Notes: generated by a model from the sequence alone, not told the origin. Shown: positions 1 through 8,645, numbered from the stretch's first letter. The stretch is 51,721 bases of DNA from Jatrophihabitans sp. (GCA_025927835.1 JAICKR010000004.1:1-51721), one strand, 5' to 3'. Numbers and translations: made by a program.

Positions 1-742
1 CGGTGCGCCGGTAGCCGGCCTCGACGTCGCCGGTGAAGTCGCCGATCCGGGTGAGCGGCGGTTGCAGCAGCACGAGCACCAGCCCGTCGTCGCACGGGAA
101 CGCGGTGCCGAGCTCGGCGCCGTCGCGCCACTGCCCGGCGACCTCGCGCTGCGCATCCACGGCGTCGCGCCAGTAGGCGTAGTAGCACGCCCGTCCGCTG
201 GCACGCCTGCGATAGGGCGTCGCGGCGCCGACGTGTCTGGCGATCGTGCTGCGCCGGCCGTCGGCGCCGACGACGAGGCCGGCGCGCAGCTCGTGCGGGC
301 CGGAAGAGTCGCGATAGCGCACCCCGGTCGCGCGTCCGTCGTGCTGGACGACCTCGGTGACGCTGGCGTGCTCGCGCACGTCCGCACCGGCGTCGCGCGC
401 GGTGTCGACGAGTGCGGCGTCGAGTCCGGCGCGTCGCACGCACATCGCGTGCGCGATGCCGTCGACCGGGGTGTAGTCCGCGCGCACCTCGATACCGCCT
501 CCGGACGCGTACGCGATGGGCAGCGGCGGGGCCCCGAGTTCGGTCACCGCGTCGAGCGCGCCGAGTTCCTGCAGCTCGGCCAGCCCGGCCGGCCAGAGCA
601 GGTGGGTGGACAGCGTGTCGGACGGGAACCGGGCCCTGTCGAGGACGACGACGTGCCGCCCGCGCGACGCCAGCGCGATGGCGGTGGCCGAGCCGGCACA
701 GCGCGCGCCGACCACGACGACGTCGGCGTCCTCGCGCGTCAC
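1..742 (-). CDS. FAD-dependent monooxygenase / geranylgeranyl-reductase-like flavoprotein (3' end outside window)
   Basis: About 247 residues are visible from a GTG start at 742; the C-terminus lies beyond base 1. The N-terminus has a hydrophobic strand followed by a dinucleotide-binding turn (VVVVGARCAGSATA, residues about 7-20), a variant of GxGxxG common in class A flavin monooxygenases and geranylgeranyl-reductase-like proteins. A second FAD motif, VGADGRRSTIAR, lies near residue 160 and matches the DG motif of these families. The start lies only 4 bases after the stop of the upstream flavoenzyme gene, so the two are probably cotranscribed from the promoter at 2527-2555 and share its TetR-type control. 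Substrate unknown. The fold assignment is firm; the choice between hydroxylase and reductase is not. Confidence 0.85.
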   Translation of the reverse strand, partial: MTREDADVVVVGARCAGSATAIALASRGRHVVVLDRARFPSDTLSTHLLWPAGLAELQELGALDAVTELGAPPLPIAYASGGGIEVRADYTPVDGIAHAMCVRRAGLDAALVDTARDAGADVREHASVTEVVQHDGRATGVRYRDSSGPHELRAGLVVGADGRRSTIARHVGAATPYRRRASGRACYYAYWRDAVDAQREVAGQWRDGAELGTAFPCDDGLVLVLLQPPLTRIGDFTGDVEAGYRRT

Positions 743-746
743 GGCG

Positions 747-2519
747 TCACGGCACCAGGTCGAGCGCGTTCTTCAGGTGCGCCCGGTACAGGACCCGGTC
801 GACGTTCTTGAGCAGCTCGAACTCCGGCGGCCGGTACAGCTTGTACATCGTGGCCGGCGTCGCGTTCGACCCGGACTCGTCGAGCAGCGCGTTGACCGCG
901 GCGCGTCCCGACTCGTTCGCGCCCTCCATCGTGGCGAGGTCGATGTTCGTCTGCACGTAGTCGCCGGACAGGAAGAGGTTCGGGATCGCGGTGCGCGCGG
1001 TGGGCCGGTTCGTCCACGAGCCGGCGGTGTTCACGAGCAGCGGCGTCGCGTTGGTGTTGCGCCGCAGCGCGGGGTGCCACTGCACGCCGGGGTCCATGAA
1101 GGAGGAGTGCAGGATGCCGTCGGGCAACTGCTTGCGTGCGGTGTCGTGCATCTTGATCTGCGTCCACACCTCCTCGGCTATCTCGGCCGGGGTGCAGCGC
1201 TTGGCCGGTTTGCCGTACAGGACGCCCGGCTCGTCCCAGTTGGAGATGTCGACCGACAGGCAGTCGACGACGCTCCCGTCGCCGTAGTCGCGGTTGAACA
1301 CGCGGTGGTTCCAGAACTGCGCCTGGGTGAGCGCGGTGAGCGCCCACGGCGCGTCGATGAAGTCGATGTGCCCCTTGACGATGTTCACCGGCTGCTTCAG
1401 GAAGAACTGCACGCCGACCATCCAGTCGGTGACGAGCGCGTCCATGTGCTCGAGGCTCGGGTCGGCGGCGAGTATCGGCGCGTTCCACAGTTTGCGTGCA
1501 CGCTCGACGGGCATCGCGCTGATGATCCAGTCGTAGCCGTCGGCGGTGTAGGCGTGGCCCTTCGGATCGCGGATGCGTACCTCGCTGACCCGGCCGCCCG
1601 ACATGGCGAGGCCGGTCACCTTGTGCCCGAGCCGGAAGACGACGCCGCGGCTACGCAGGTAGGCGACCCAGGGGTCGATCCACGCTTCGTTGGTGGGTGC
1701 GTTGAGGACGCGGTCGAGCGGGCCGTCGTTGCCGCGCCCCATGATATTCATGAGGAACGCCTCGCCCATGTTGCCGATCGTGCGGGTCGACGCGACTGTC
1801 GCCTTGGCCGCGACGACGTCGCTGGTGAGGCCCTTGGCGAGGACGGTCTGGTACTCCTTCGAATGCCGGTCGGCCTTGACGTAGTCCCACCAACTGATGT
1901 GCTCCCACTCGCCGAAGCGGCGTTCGTCGCAGCTGGTGAGGAAGACCAGCAGCTTCTCGACGAAGTACGCGAGCTCGTTCGGCATCACAGACTTGCGGCC
2001 GAGGTTGTCGAGCAGGTAGCGGCGCAGGTAGTCGACGGTGAGCAGCTCGGTCGGGTCCGGGCCGAGGCCGAACGGGCCGCCGTCGGGACGGCCGTTGGCG
2101 CGCAGGAACTTGCCGCCCTGCGCGGCCATCAGGTTGTCGTGCACGCCGTTCGTGTTCCCGGCGAACGGGATGCGGCGCATCGTGTCGGGCACGTGGTGAT
2201 AGAAGCCGGGGAAGAAGCGGAAGCCGTGCTCGCCGGGCAGGTTCTTGCGGCCGCCGCGCGCGGTGTGCGCGACCGGGATGCTGCGCGCCTTGCCGCCGAG
2301 CGCGGTCGGTTCGTAGACGGTGACCTTGAAGCCGCGTTCGGCGAGTTCGTGCGCGGCGGCGAGCCCGGCCATGCCGCCGCCGAGCACGGCGACCCGTTTG
2401 CCGGCGTAGGTGGCGGCGCCGGCCGGACGCGCGCCCAGCTCGCCGAAGGCGGCAGCGGCGAGCCCACCCGCGACGGTCAGCCCGCTGTTCCGGACGAAGG
2501 TGCGGCGGCTCATCGTCAT
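747..2519 (-). CDS. Tat-exported FAD-dependent amine-oxidase-fold oxidoreductase (phytoene desaturase / hydroxysqualene dehydroxylase-like)
   Basis: 590 residues. The N-terminus carries a twin-arginine motif (SRRTFVR) followed by a hydrophobic, alanine-rich stretch ending near residue 35, so export by the Tat pathway as a folded flavoprotein is likely. Directly after it comes a classical FAD-binding turn (VAVLGGGMAGLAAAHEL) and the second FAD contact region GGKARS, as in the amine oxidase / phytoene desaturase superfamily. The remainder has the length and pattern of Tat-type FAD oxidoreductases related to hydroxysqualene dehydroxylase and carotenoid desaturases. The substrate cannot be read from the sequence. 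The ATG at 2519 lies 7 bases after a -10 element, implying a leaderless message, and supports this start over the ATG two codons later. It leads a two-gene operon with the flavoprotein downstream. Confidence 0.85.
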   Translation of the reverse strand: MTMSRRTFVRNSGLTVAGGLAAAAFGELGARPAGAATYAGKRVAVLGGGMAGLAAAHELAERGFKVTVYEPTALGGKARSIPVAHTARGGRKNLPGEHGFRFFPGFYHHVPDTMRRIPFAGNTNGVHDNLMAAQGGKFLRANGRPDGGPFGLGPDPTELLTVDYLRRYLLDNLGRKSVMPNELAYFVEKLLVFLTSCDERRFGEWEHISWWDYVKADRHSKEYQTVLAKGLTSDVVAAKATVASTRTIGNMGEAFLMNIMGRGNDGPLDRVLNAPTNEAWIDPWVAYLRSRGVVFRLGHKVTGLAMSGGRVSEVRIRDPKGHAYTADGYDWIISAMPVERARKLWNAPILAADPSLEHMDALVTDWMVGVQFFLKQPVNIVKGHIDFIDAPWALTALTQAQFWNHRVFNRDYGDGSVVDCLSVDISNWDEPGVLYGKPAKRCTPAEIAEEVWTQIKMHDTARKQLPDGILHSSFMDPGVQWHPALRRNTNATPLLVNTAGSWTNRPTARTAIPNLFLSGDYVQTNIDLATMEGANESGRAAVNALLDESGSNATPATMYKLYRPPEFELLKNVDRVLYRAHLKNALDLVP

Positions 2520-2526
2520 GGCTCGG

Positions 2527-2555
2527 AGCTAACCAACGCGGCTGTTGGTTGTCAA
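2527..2555 (-). promoter_or_regulatory. Promoter of the flavoenzyme operon with embedded TetR-type operator
   Basis: Reading the minus strand, TTGACA (2555-2550) is followed by exactly 17 bases and TTAGCT (2532-2527), then 7 bases to the ATG at 2519. The perfect inverted repeat AACCAAC-N6-GTTGGTT (2531-2550) fills the spacer and touches both hexamers. A dimeric repressor bound there would block RNA polymerase. The divergent TetR gene next door is the obvious candidate. The hexamers and palindrome are seen directly; the regulator assignment is inferred. Confidence 0.75.
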
Positions 2556-2594
2556 TCAGCGACCGCTTCTGTTCAGGGGCTTCGGTCTGGCTGA

Positions 2595-2600
2595 TAACCT
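2595..2600 (+). promoter_or_regulatory. -10 element of the TetR gene, leaderless start
   Basis: TAACCT is followed by 6 bases and GTG at 2607, the spacing expected when transcription starts at the first base of the start codon. No Shine-Dalgarno sequence precedes the start. A weak -35 (TTCAGG) lies 17 bases upstream. Confidence 0.5.
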
Positions 2601-2606
2601 GCCGTG

Positions 2607-3230
2607 GTGTCGGAAGCGGCGGTCGACGAGGGTGTGCGTCGGCGGATCCGCGCGCCGGAGCGCCGCGCCCGCATCGTGACTGCCGCGCTCGAGGCGTTCG
2701 GCGCCATGGGCTACGACGGCACCGGGCTGGAGCGCATCGCAGAGACCGCCGGCGTCACCCGCGCCGTGTTGTACGACCACTTCGCGTCGAAGAAGGCGCT
2801 CTATCTGGACGTGCTCACCGGGCAGAGCGGCGTCTTCCTCGGCCACGTCGGCGCGTCGATCACCGGCGAGGGCACGCCGGAGCAGCGCATGCGCTCGACG
2901 ATGGACGCTGTGTTCAGTTACGCCGAGCGGTACCCCCACGCCTGGCGGCTGCTCTTCGGGCCGGTGCGCTGCGCCGAGCCGGAGATCGTCGCCGCGCACG
3001 ACACGATCCACGCGGTGCGGGTCGAGGCGGTCGCCGGCCTGCTCGCCGAGGACGCGCGCGGCATCGGCATGGACCCGGACAGCACGCAGATGCGCATCAT
3101 GGTCGAGATGTTGATCGCGTCCATCCGCGGTGGCGTCGACTGGTGGCAGACGCACCGCGCGACGTCACGCGCCGAGTTGCTCGACGCCGGCATGGAGCTG
3201 CTCTGGCGCGGTCTCGGCCGCGCGTCCTGA
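2607..3230 (+). CDS. TetR/AcrR family transcriptional regulator
   Basis: 207 residues from GTG 2607; another in-frame GTG at 2604 is possible, but the -10 spacing favours 2607. The N-terminal helix-turn-helix is typical: RIVTAALEAFGAMGYDGTGLERIAE, then AGVTRAVLYDHFASKKALY, where the recognition helix and the YxHFxSK signature are recognisable. The C-terminal ligand domain is helical and unassigned. The gene diverges from the Tat flavoenzyme operon, and the 20-bp palindrome between them is the likely binding site, giving repression of the operon and possibly of itself. The inducer may be a substrate of the flavoenzymes. Family assignment is firm, target assignment inferred. Confidence 0.92.
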   Translation: MSEAAVDEGVRRRIRAPERRARIVTAALEAFGAMGYDGTGLERIAETAGVTRAVLYDHFASKKALYLDVLTGQSGVFLGHVGASITGEGTPEQRMRSTMDAVFSYAERYPHAWRLLFGPVRCAEPEIVAAHDTIHAVRVEAVAGLLAEDARGIGMDPDSTQMRIMVEMLIASIRGGVDWWQTHRATSRAELLDAGMELLWRGLGRAS

Positions 3231-3235
3231 ATGCC

Positions 3236-3249
3236 TCGCCGCGCGGCGA
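3236..3249. terminator. Possible bidirectional terminator between convergent genes
   Basis: TCGCCGCGCGGCGA is a perfect 14-bp palindrome that can fold as a 5-bp stem with a 4-base loop. It lies in the 23-base gap between the convergent TetR and membrane-protein genes. It is short and has no U-tract, so only weak evidence. Confidence 0.3.
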
Positions 3250-3253
3250 CGAC

Positions 3254-5395
3254 CTACATCGGGCGGATCTTCGACAGGCTCGGCATCCGCGGCCGCACCG
3301 AGGTTCGCCGCGGCGGGGCCAGCCGCGCCTCGATGACGCCGACCTGGATCGGGTCGACCCAGTAGTCGCTGTGCTTGAGCCGCACGTTGCGCCGGCGCGC
3401 GGGATCGGCCAGCCAGTAGTCGTTGATCGCCCACTGCACCGCCTCTGCATCGGGCTCGGCGAGTTCTTGCGCGAGCGGCGTCGCGATCGGATCGCTGGAG
3501 CGCCAGAAGTTGTCCCAGCTAGCGACCGCGGTCGCGACCGAGCCGAAGAACTCGTGATGGAAGTGCAGCGGGAAGAAGGTGGCGTAGAGCGACGACAGCG
3601 GCGTGCCGCAGGTGACCAAATGGATCTGGGAGGTGTCGGTGGTCGTCGCCCACCACAACGGGTGGCGCTTCGTCTGCTCTGACGTCCCGTCCGGGTCGTC
3701 CGCACGCAGGCGTTCGAGTCGCTTCAGCTCCTGGACGTAGGCGGCGCAGATCACCGACCCCTGGCTGTGGCCGACGAGCGCGACCTCGGCCCCGGCCCAC
3801 TGGGACTCGAGCAGGTAGTGCAGCCCGGCGACGACGCCGCGCCGGTACGACGTGCCCGACAACGGATGCGCCGTGACATCCCAGAACGCCGCAAGGTCGG
3901 CCACGAAGGTCACCTTGCGGTGCAGCGACCGGAGGCTGCCGACAGCGATCAGAATGATGAGCACGACGAGCGCCTCGACGAGGAGGGACCCGGTCACCGC
4001 ACGCACCCGCGGGGTGATCGGCAGGTCGACGAGCACCCCGACCAATGCGGCGACGCCGATGATGACGGCGGACAGCACGATCGTCGGCACGATGGTCTCG
4101 GCGAGCGTGGCCGTCGTACGCGCGGCGAGCGACTCGAACGCGTCGACCTCGCCCGGGATGATGCCGCCCGCGTCGGGCTGGTCGAGCGACGCGACGCGGC
4201 TGTAGTAGCGCGGGCCGCGCGGGTGGAACAGCAACACGAGTCCGAACGCGACGACGACGGCGAGCAGGATGCCGAGCGTCACCACGCCGACCATGTCGAG
4301 CGGGTAGTTCGCGTTGCCGTTCGGGTTCTGCGCCGATACGAGGCCCGCCACGAACCCCGGCCGGATGACGAGCGAGGGCGCGTCCACCCCGGTGGTGAGG
4401 TGGACGCCGCCGTGCCGCAGCACCGACGCGACCCAGTGTGTCGCCCACCCGAGACAGACGTTCACGATCGAGCCGACGAGGCACAGCAGGATCGGCGCCA
4501 GCGCGATGAGCAGCGCCGCGCCGGCCAGCGCCGGCGGCAGCGCATGCCGCTCCTCCGTCGACGTCGGCCGCGCCTGGTCGAGATCGGCCCGGCGCGCCTC
4601 TCGCGCCATCTGGGCCCGGCAGAAGAGCAGGCCCACCGCGCACAGGGCGCACAGCGCCATCGCGGCGACCGACACCGCGACCATCGCGTCCAACCGGTCC
4701 AGCCCGGGTGCGTCCGGGGCCTGGCTGGCCGGCACGATCGCGCGCAGGTGCAGCCACGGCGCGTACTGCGCCGGCCGGCCGAAGATGATGTACGAACCGA
4801 ACGCCGCGACCACGGCGACGTGCGCGCCGACATAGGTCCAGTTCGTGCAGTTGTCCGCGCGGGTGAGCCTGCGCAAGACCACCCCGAGCGGCAGCACGCC
4901 GGCGGCCACGGCGCACGCGATCTGGTGCGCGTGCACGCCGAGCGCTACGTCGAACCACAGGACGCCTTCGGCCAGCGCCATGAGCCATGCCGTGGCCAGC
5001 GCGGTGACAGCCAGGCCGGAGACCCAGACGCTGACCTTCAGCCACAGCCGCGCACGCTCGGCCCACGTGGTCGTCTCGCTCGGGCCCATGTACGCCGCCA
5101 CGTTCACGAGGGTGAACGGCAGGGCGAGGTACCAGAGCAGCTTGGCGTTCTTGCGCGAGGTCTTCGACCAGTTCACCAGCCGGATCGGGTGCGCCGGAAT
5201 GGTCGGCGGTTCCGCGATCTCGAGGCTGTCCTTGCGCCCGCGCCACGTCTCGGTGACGACCGGCGGCAGTCTCTGCACGGCCGCGACCGGATGGCCGAGA
5301 CCGCTCCAGTCGTCGTGATAGCCGATGCCGTGGACGCGAACCTCGGCCCGTTCGTCGATCGGACCGGCGCCACCGTCGGGCGGAAGCTCGCTCAC
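3254..5395 (-). CDS. Polytopic membrane protein with a C-terminal alpha/beta-hydrolase (lipase-like) region
   Basis: 713 residues from a GTG start preceded by a GGGGG ribosome-binding stretch. The N-terminus (EVRVHGIGYHD) resembles the first strand and oxyanion region of serine hydrolases. Several hydrophobic segments of membrane-spanning length follow between about residues 80 and 500. A nucleophile-elbow motif, VALVGHSQGS, occurs near residue 543, and TCGTPLSSLYATFFP follows. The apparent arrangement is a lipase-type hydrolase whose first strand and nucleophile elbow are separated by a large membrane domain. I do not recognise a named family. It could be a membrane lipase or esterase, or a protein with a degenerate hydrolase fold. 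No operon partner is evident; the next minus-strand gene ends 72 bases upstream of this start. Confidence 0.8.
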   Translation of the reverse strand: MSELPPDGGAGPIDERAEVRVHGIGYHDDWSGLGHPVAAVQRLPPVVTETWRGRKDSLEIAEPPTIPAHPIRLVNWSKTSRKNAKLLWYLALPFTLVNVAAYMGPSETTTWAERARLWLKVSVWVSGLAVTALATAWLMALAEGVLWFDVALGVHAHQIACAVAAGVLPLGVVLRRLTRADNCTNWTYVGAHVAVVAAFGSYIIFGRPAQYAPWLHLRAIVPASQAPDAPGLDRLDAMVAVSVAAMALCALCAVGLLFCRAQMAREARRADLDQARPTSTEERHALPPALAGAALLIALAPILLCLVGSIVNVCLGWATHWVASVLRHGGVHLTTGVDAPSLVIRPGFVAGLVSAQNPNGNANYPLDMVGVVTLGILLAVVVAFGLVLLFHPRGPRYYSRVASLDQPDAGGIIPGEVDAFESLAARTTATLAETIVPTIVLSAVIIGVAALVGVLVDLPITPRVRAVTGSLLVEALVVLIILIAVGSLRSLHRKVTFVADLAAFWDVTAHPLSGTSYRRGVVAGLHYLLESQWAGAEVALVGHSQGSVICAAYVQELKRLERLRADDPDGTSEQTKRHPLWWATTTDTSQIHLVTCGTPLSSLYATFFPLHFHHEFFGSVATAVASWDNFWRSSDPIATPLAQELAEPDAEAVQWAINDYWLADPARRRNVRLKHSDYWVDPIQVGVIEARLAPPRRTSVRPRMPSLSKIRPM

Positions 5396-5467
5396 CTGGA
5401 TCCCCCGTCGCCTACTGACTGTGGCTGCAGATGATCGTCCGGTGCGCGCGCCAGGACAAGGCTTGCG

Positions 5468-5845
5468 CTACACCGTGGTGCGGACCATGTCGTCCGGTGA
5501 CCACACCGCCTTCATGTCCTTGACCTTGCCGTCCTCGGCGAACGTCATGATGTCGACCGGGTTCAGCTGGATCGTGAACTCCGGGAAGTATGTCGTGATG
5601 TTGAACTCGAACACGGCGACGTTGCCTGCTGCCTTGAACGAGACGAGCTCGGTGGCACGCTTGATCGGCTCGATCACCTTGTAGAACTCGAGAACGGCAT
5701 CGCGCCCGACGTGCGGCGGCGTCCCGACCGGGTCCTCGACCGTCGCGTCCGCGGCGTACAACGCAGTGATCTCCTCCGCCGTGCCGCTCCCGACCAGGGC
5801 CAGGTACGACTCGACGACAGCGCGCATCTCGGCACCCGACGGCAC
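5468..5845 (-). CDS. Ketosteroid-isomerase-like / SnoaL-like NTF2-fold protein
   Basis: 125 residues. The start is set at GTG 5845 because GGGGAGG lies 4 bases upstream; the ORF runs further but without such support. The sequence matches the delta5-3-ketosteroid isomerase branch of the NTF2-like fold: YLALVGSGTAEEITALYAADATVEDPVGTPPHVGRDAV, where Tyr and Asp positions typical of the active-site pocket are present, followed by AVFEFNITTYF and DIMTFAEDGKVKDMKA. Members isomerise steroid double bonds or act on other hydrophobic ketones. No steroid catabolic genes adjoin, so the substrate is open. Confidence 0.85.
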   Translation of the reverse strand: MPSGAEMRAVVESYLALVGSGTAEEITALYAADATVEDPVGTPPHVGRDAVLEFYKVIEPIKRATELVSFKAAGNVAVFEFNITTYFPEFTIQLNPVDIMTFAEDGKVKDMKAVWSPDDMVRTTV

Positions 5846-5909
5846 GCGACCTCCCCGACTAGAACAGGTTCTCGTCGGCAAGCTACCTCACCGGGGCGCG
5901 GCGGACGAC

Positions 5910-6086
5910 TCAGCCGAGGCCGGCCAGCGCCACGGCCGCAGCGGCGACACAACAGAGGCTGGTGGCCAGCATCCAGCCCGGGTTCGGCGCGGTGGGCGTG
6001 GCGCGGGCGTTGGCCTGCCGGGCGTGCGCGCACACGTACATGAACGCGGCGGTGGCGAGCGCCATGCCGCTCGCCGTGATCGTCAC
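5910..6086 (-). CDS. Short membrane ORF downstream of the DUF202 gene, possibly a remnant second DUF202 protein
   Basis: 58 residues from GTG 6086 (VTITASGMALATAAFMYV at the start), with two hydrophobic segments and a basic loop (ARQANARAT) between them. DUF202 genes often occur in pairs. A reading frame beginning at the ATG that overlaps the DUF202 stop (near 6141) runs only 19 codons and then stops just where this frame begins. One frameshift would join the two into a roughly 77-residue protein. It may therefore be a decayed or frameshifted second partner, or a genuine short gene with a weak start. No ribosome-binding site is obvious. Confidence 0.35.
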   Translation of the reverse strand: MTITASGMALATAAFMYVCAHARQANARATPTAPNPGWMLATSLCCVAAAAVALAGLG

Positions 6087-6138
6087 GGGGTTGTCGCGGG
6101 CGAGAGGCTGCGGGGCTGTGCGGGCCGGCCGTCGACCA

Positions 6139-6534
6139 TCATCCCGCCAGTGAGATGACGAAGACGGCTACGCCGACCGCCGTCAGCACCACGCCGACGA
6201 CCGGCAGCAGCAGCGAGCGGCCCATCGGCTGACGCAGCCGCATCGCTCGCTGGTTGCGCAACCAGTGCGGATAGGCGGCCGCGCTGACCATCAGGCCGAG
6301 CACCGCCAGCACGACGCCGACCTCGCGCCGCAAGCCGTGCAGGTCGGAGGACGAGACCAGTTGGACGACGGCGACCGCCGCGGCCATAACGCCGAGCGCC
6401 GTCCGGATCCAGGCGAGGAAGGTGCGTTCGTTGGCCAGCGAGAACCGGTAGTCGGGCTCCTCGCCGACGTCGTCGACGCGCAGCCGATCGCTGAGCCACG
6501 TTCGGCCGGCAGAGGGCCCACGACACGCGCTCAC
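6139..6534 (-). CDS. DUF202 (YidH-like) small membrane protein
   Basis: 131 residues. GTG 6534 is chosen because AGGAG lies 8 bases upstream. The family signature RFSLANERTFLAWIRTALGVMAAAVAVVQL lies near residues 30-60, and two further hydrophobic segments follow (VGVVLAVLGLMVSAAAY and LLLPVVGVVLTAVGVAVFVISL), so three membrane spans are expected. The function of DUF202 proteins is not established. A short membrane ORF follows immediately downstream and may be its partner. Confidence 0.85.
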   Translation of the reverse strand: MSACRGPSAGRTWLSDRLRVDDVGEEPDYRFSLANERTFLAWIRTALGVMAAAVAVVQLVSSSDLHGLRREVGVVLAVLGLMVSAAAYPHWLRNQRAMRLRQPMGRSLLLPVVGVVLTAVGVAVFVISLAG

Positions 6535-6677
6535 GCTCAGCACTCCTGACATCACGCCGCGCGCGCAGCGTCATTACTCCGTGGAGTGGCGGCGCCATGT
6601 TGCGCGCGTACTCGGGTGATCGACAACGCTATCAGCGCGGGGCGGCGCGGGCCGCGCAGCCAGGGCTCGAGGAACGA

Positions 6678-6713
6678 CGCGGCCGCCGGTCCCTTTCGAG
6701 ACCGGCGGCCGCG
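6678..6713 (-). terminator. Strong GC hairpin terminator of the secreted 640-residue protein gene
   Basis: A perfect 14-bp inverted repeat (CGCGGCCGCCGGTC and its complement) encloses an 8-base loop, starting 9 bases beyond the stop codon at 6723. There is no U-tract, as is common for actinobacterial terminators. The hairpin could also work on the opposite strand. Confidence 0.75.
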
Positions 6714-6722
6714 CGCTACTCG

Positions 6723-8645
6723 TTACGGGTTGCCGACGCGGCTGATCCGGGTGGACCAGTTCGCGAGGGCCGAGCGCGTTCCGTTGCACTCGCCGAAGGG
6801 AGTGGCGGTGTACTGCGCGAACGTGCAGGTCTGCCCGATCCACTCGTTGGCGACCCAGAGGTTGCCGGACGCGTCGACCGCGGCCGCTCCGTAGTCACCC
6901 CAGCGCGGGCGTCCGCCGAAGCCGCGGTAACCGGAGAAGCCGTCCTCCGGGCCGACACCCTCGGCGACGACCTGCACCGGACCGGTGACACCGGCCGCGG
7001 ACAGGTTCACGTACGCCGCGCTCGGGTAGTGGTTCGCGCCGGCGAGCGTGACGCCGATGACGGACGAGCCGTCGGGACGCACGCCGAGTGCCGGCATCAG
7101 CAGGTTGTTACCGGCGACCGCCACCCGTCCGCTGTGCAGGACGGAGGTCGACAGGTTGCCGTTGTCCGCCGTGGCCGGCGCGGTGATGTACCACGCGATG
7201 CCGGCCTTCTGCACCGCCGGCGAGCCGACGTCCACGGCAGTGCCATGGCTGCCGAACAGGGTGCCGCCGGCGTAGGTCACCTGCTGCATGCGCGAGTCGA
7301 GCGAGTCGAGCGGACGCTCGGTCTCCTTGAACTTGTCGGGCGTGCCGAGCGTGAGCTTGGCGCACGCCGTGATGTTCAGGCAGTCGGCAAGCGGCACCGA
7401 CCCGACCTTCTGGTCGGACGGCAACGGCACCGCGTACTTGTCGACCGTCGACGTCACGACGTGGAAGCCGAGCCTCGGCGTAGTGGCCAGGCTGGACGTG
7501 TTGGTCAGCGACCAGGTCAGCAGATCGGTGGACGAGCCCGCCGTGTTGCCGGTCTCCTCGGCGGCGTCCGTGCTGAGGAAGTACTCCGTGCCACCCGCCT
7601 CGGCCGAGTAGTCACCGGTCGTCGGCGACTGCGCGGGCCAGATCGTGAAGCCAGGCTTGCCGCCGGGCGCGGCCCGGGTCGTGTCGACCTGGGTCACGGT
7701 CACGGACGAGGCGCCGGAGGCCAGCTGGGCCTTGGACATCGCGTAGATCTGCGAGCCGTTGAAGCCGTCCGCGAAGACCGGGTACTCATTCGTGGTGATG
7801 TAGTAGCCGGTGGCGTCGACGCCGATGTGCGGGTAGTCGCCGAGGCACGGGCAGTTGGCATGGTTCTGCGAGCCGTTGCTGCCGTCGTCGGTCGCGTCGA
7901 TGTGCGTGATCGTCCACGGGTCGAGCGGGTTGCTCGTCGTGCTCACCGCGGTGTCGAGCGTGTTCGTGCCGGCGGGCACGAAGTTGCCGGCCGCGTCCGC
8001 GTCGTAGGTCAGGATCGTGAGGAAGAACCGGCCGGTCGTCGGGTCGAACAGGCAGGTCGGGTCGGTCGTCTGCTTGGGGCCGGCGACACCGGTCGACCTG
8101 TTGATCTCGACCGGGTACTGGAAGAACTCGTTGAGCGCCTCGAGCCGCAACCGCATACCGGACGCGGCGTCATAGACCGCGATCGCGTTGTTGACAGCCT
8201 CGAACACGAAGCCGTTGCCCACGCACAGGGCCTGGTCGGGCGGTTCGAGCGACCACTGGTTGCCGCCCGCGACCTCGAGCCGCTGCTGGTGGTGGTTGAT
8301 GCCGGAGAACGACTGCGCGCCGACCGCGTCCTGCACCGGGCTGCTGGCGGTCGGGATGCCGGCCAGGCCGGGTCCGCCCCGGGTGACCTTCGCGTTCGAG
8401 CTCTCGCTGCGGTTGGCCACCGCTTCCTTCGTCGCCTCGGCCTCGGGGCCGATGGCCGGAGCCAACTCCCCGGCGCCAGGTTCGCGCTTGAGCTGCGTCT
8501 TCTGCACGCCGTGGATCACTCGGGTCGTGATCGCGGCGTTGGCGTTCGCGGCCGAGGCGGCGCTCGGCGCGATCGTCGCGACGGTCACCAAACCGGCGCC
8601 GGCGAGCACCATGGACGCTAGAGCGGACGTGAGCCTTTTGGGCAT
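6723..8645 (-). CDS. Large secreted protein of unknown function
   Basis: 640 residues with a Sec signal peptide: basic MPKR, a hydrophobic core to about residue 25, and an Ala-x-Ala-type cleavage region (PSAASAANA) near 30-34. AGGAGG precedes the ATG by 5 bases. The mature part is rich in Asn, Gly, Thr and Trp and has repeated strand-turn patterns (for example NQWSLEPPDQALCVGNGFVFEA, CLGDYPHIGVDATGYYITTNEY, GDYGAAAVDASGNLWVANEW) suggestive of a beta-propeller-like architecture. Paired cysteines (CPCLGD; CLNITAC; CTFAQ and ECNG) could form disulfides outside the cell. No catalytic motif recognised. It is monocistronic, with a strong terminator behind it and a possible operator (8695-8725) in front. 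Confidence 0.85.
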   Translation of the reverse strand: MPKRLTSALASMVLAGAGLVTVATIAPSAASAANANAAITTRVIHGVQKTQLKREPGAGELAPAIGPEAEATKEAVANRSESSNAKVTRGGPGLAGIPTASSPVQDAVGAQSFSGINHHQQRLEVAGGNQWSLEPPDQALCVGNGFVFEAVNNAIAVYDAASGMRLRLEALNEFFQYPVEINRSTGVAGPKQTTDPTCLFDPTTGRFFLTILTYDADAAGNFVPAGTNTLDTAVSTTSNPLDPWTITHIDATDDGSNGSQNHANCPCLGDYPHIGVDATGYYITTNEYPVFADGFNGSQIYAMSKAQLASGASSVTVTQVDTTRAAPGGKPGFTIWPAQSPTTGDYSAEAGGTEYFLSTDAAEETGNTAGSSTDLLTWSLTNTSSLATTPRLGFHVVTSTVDKYAVPLPSDQKVGSVPLADCLNITACAKLTLGTPDKFKETERPLDSLDSRMQQVTYAGGTLFGSHGTAVDVGSPAVQKAGIAWYITAPATADNGNLSTSVLHSGRVAVAGNNLLMPALGVRPDGSSVIGVTLAGANHYPSAAYVNLSAAGVTGPVQVVAEGVGPEDGFSGYRGFGGRPRWGDYGAAAVDASGNLWVANEWIGQTCTFAQYTATPFGECNGTRSALANWSTRISRVGNP

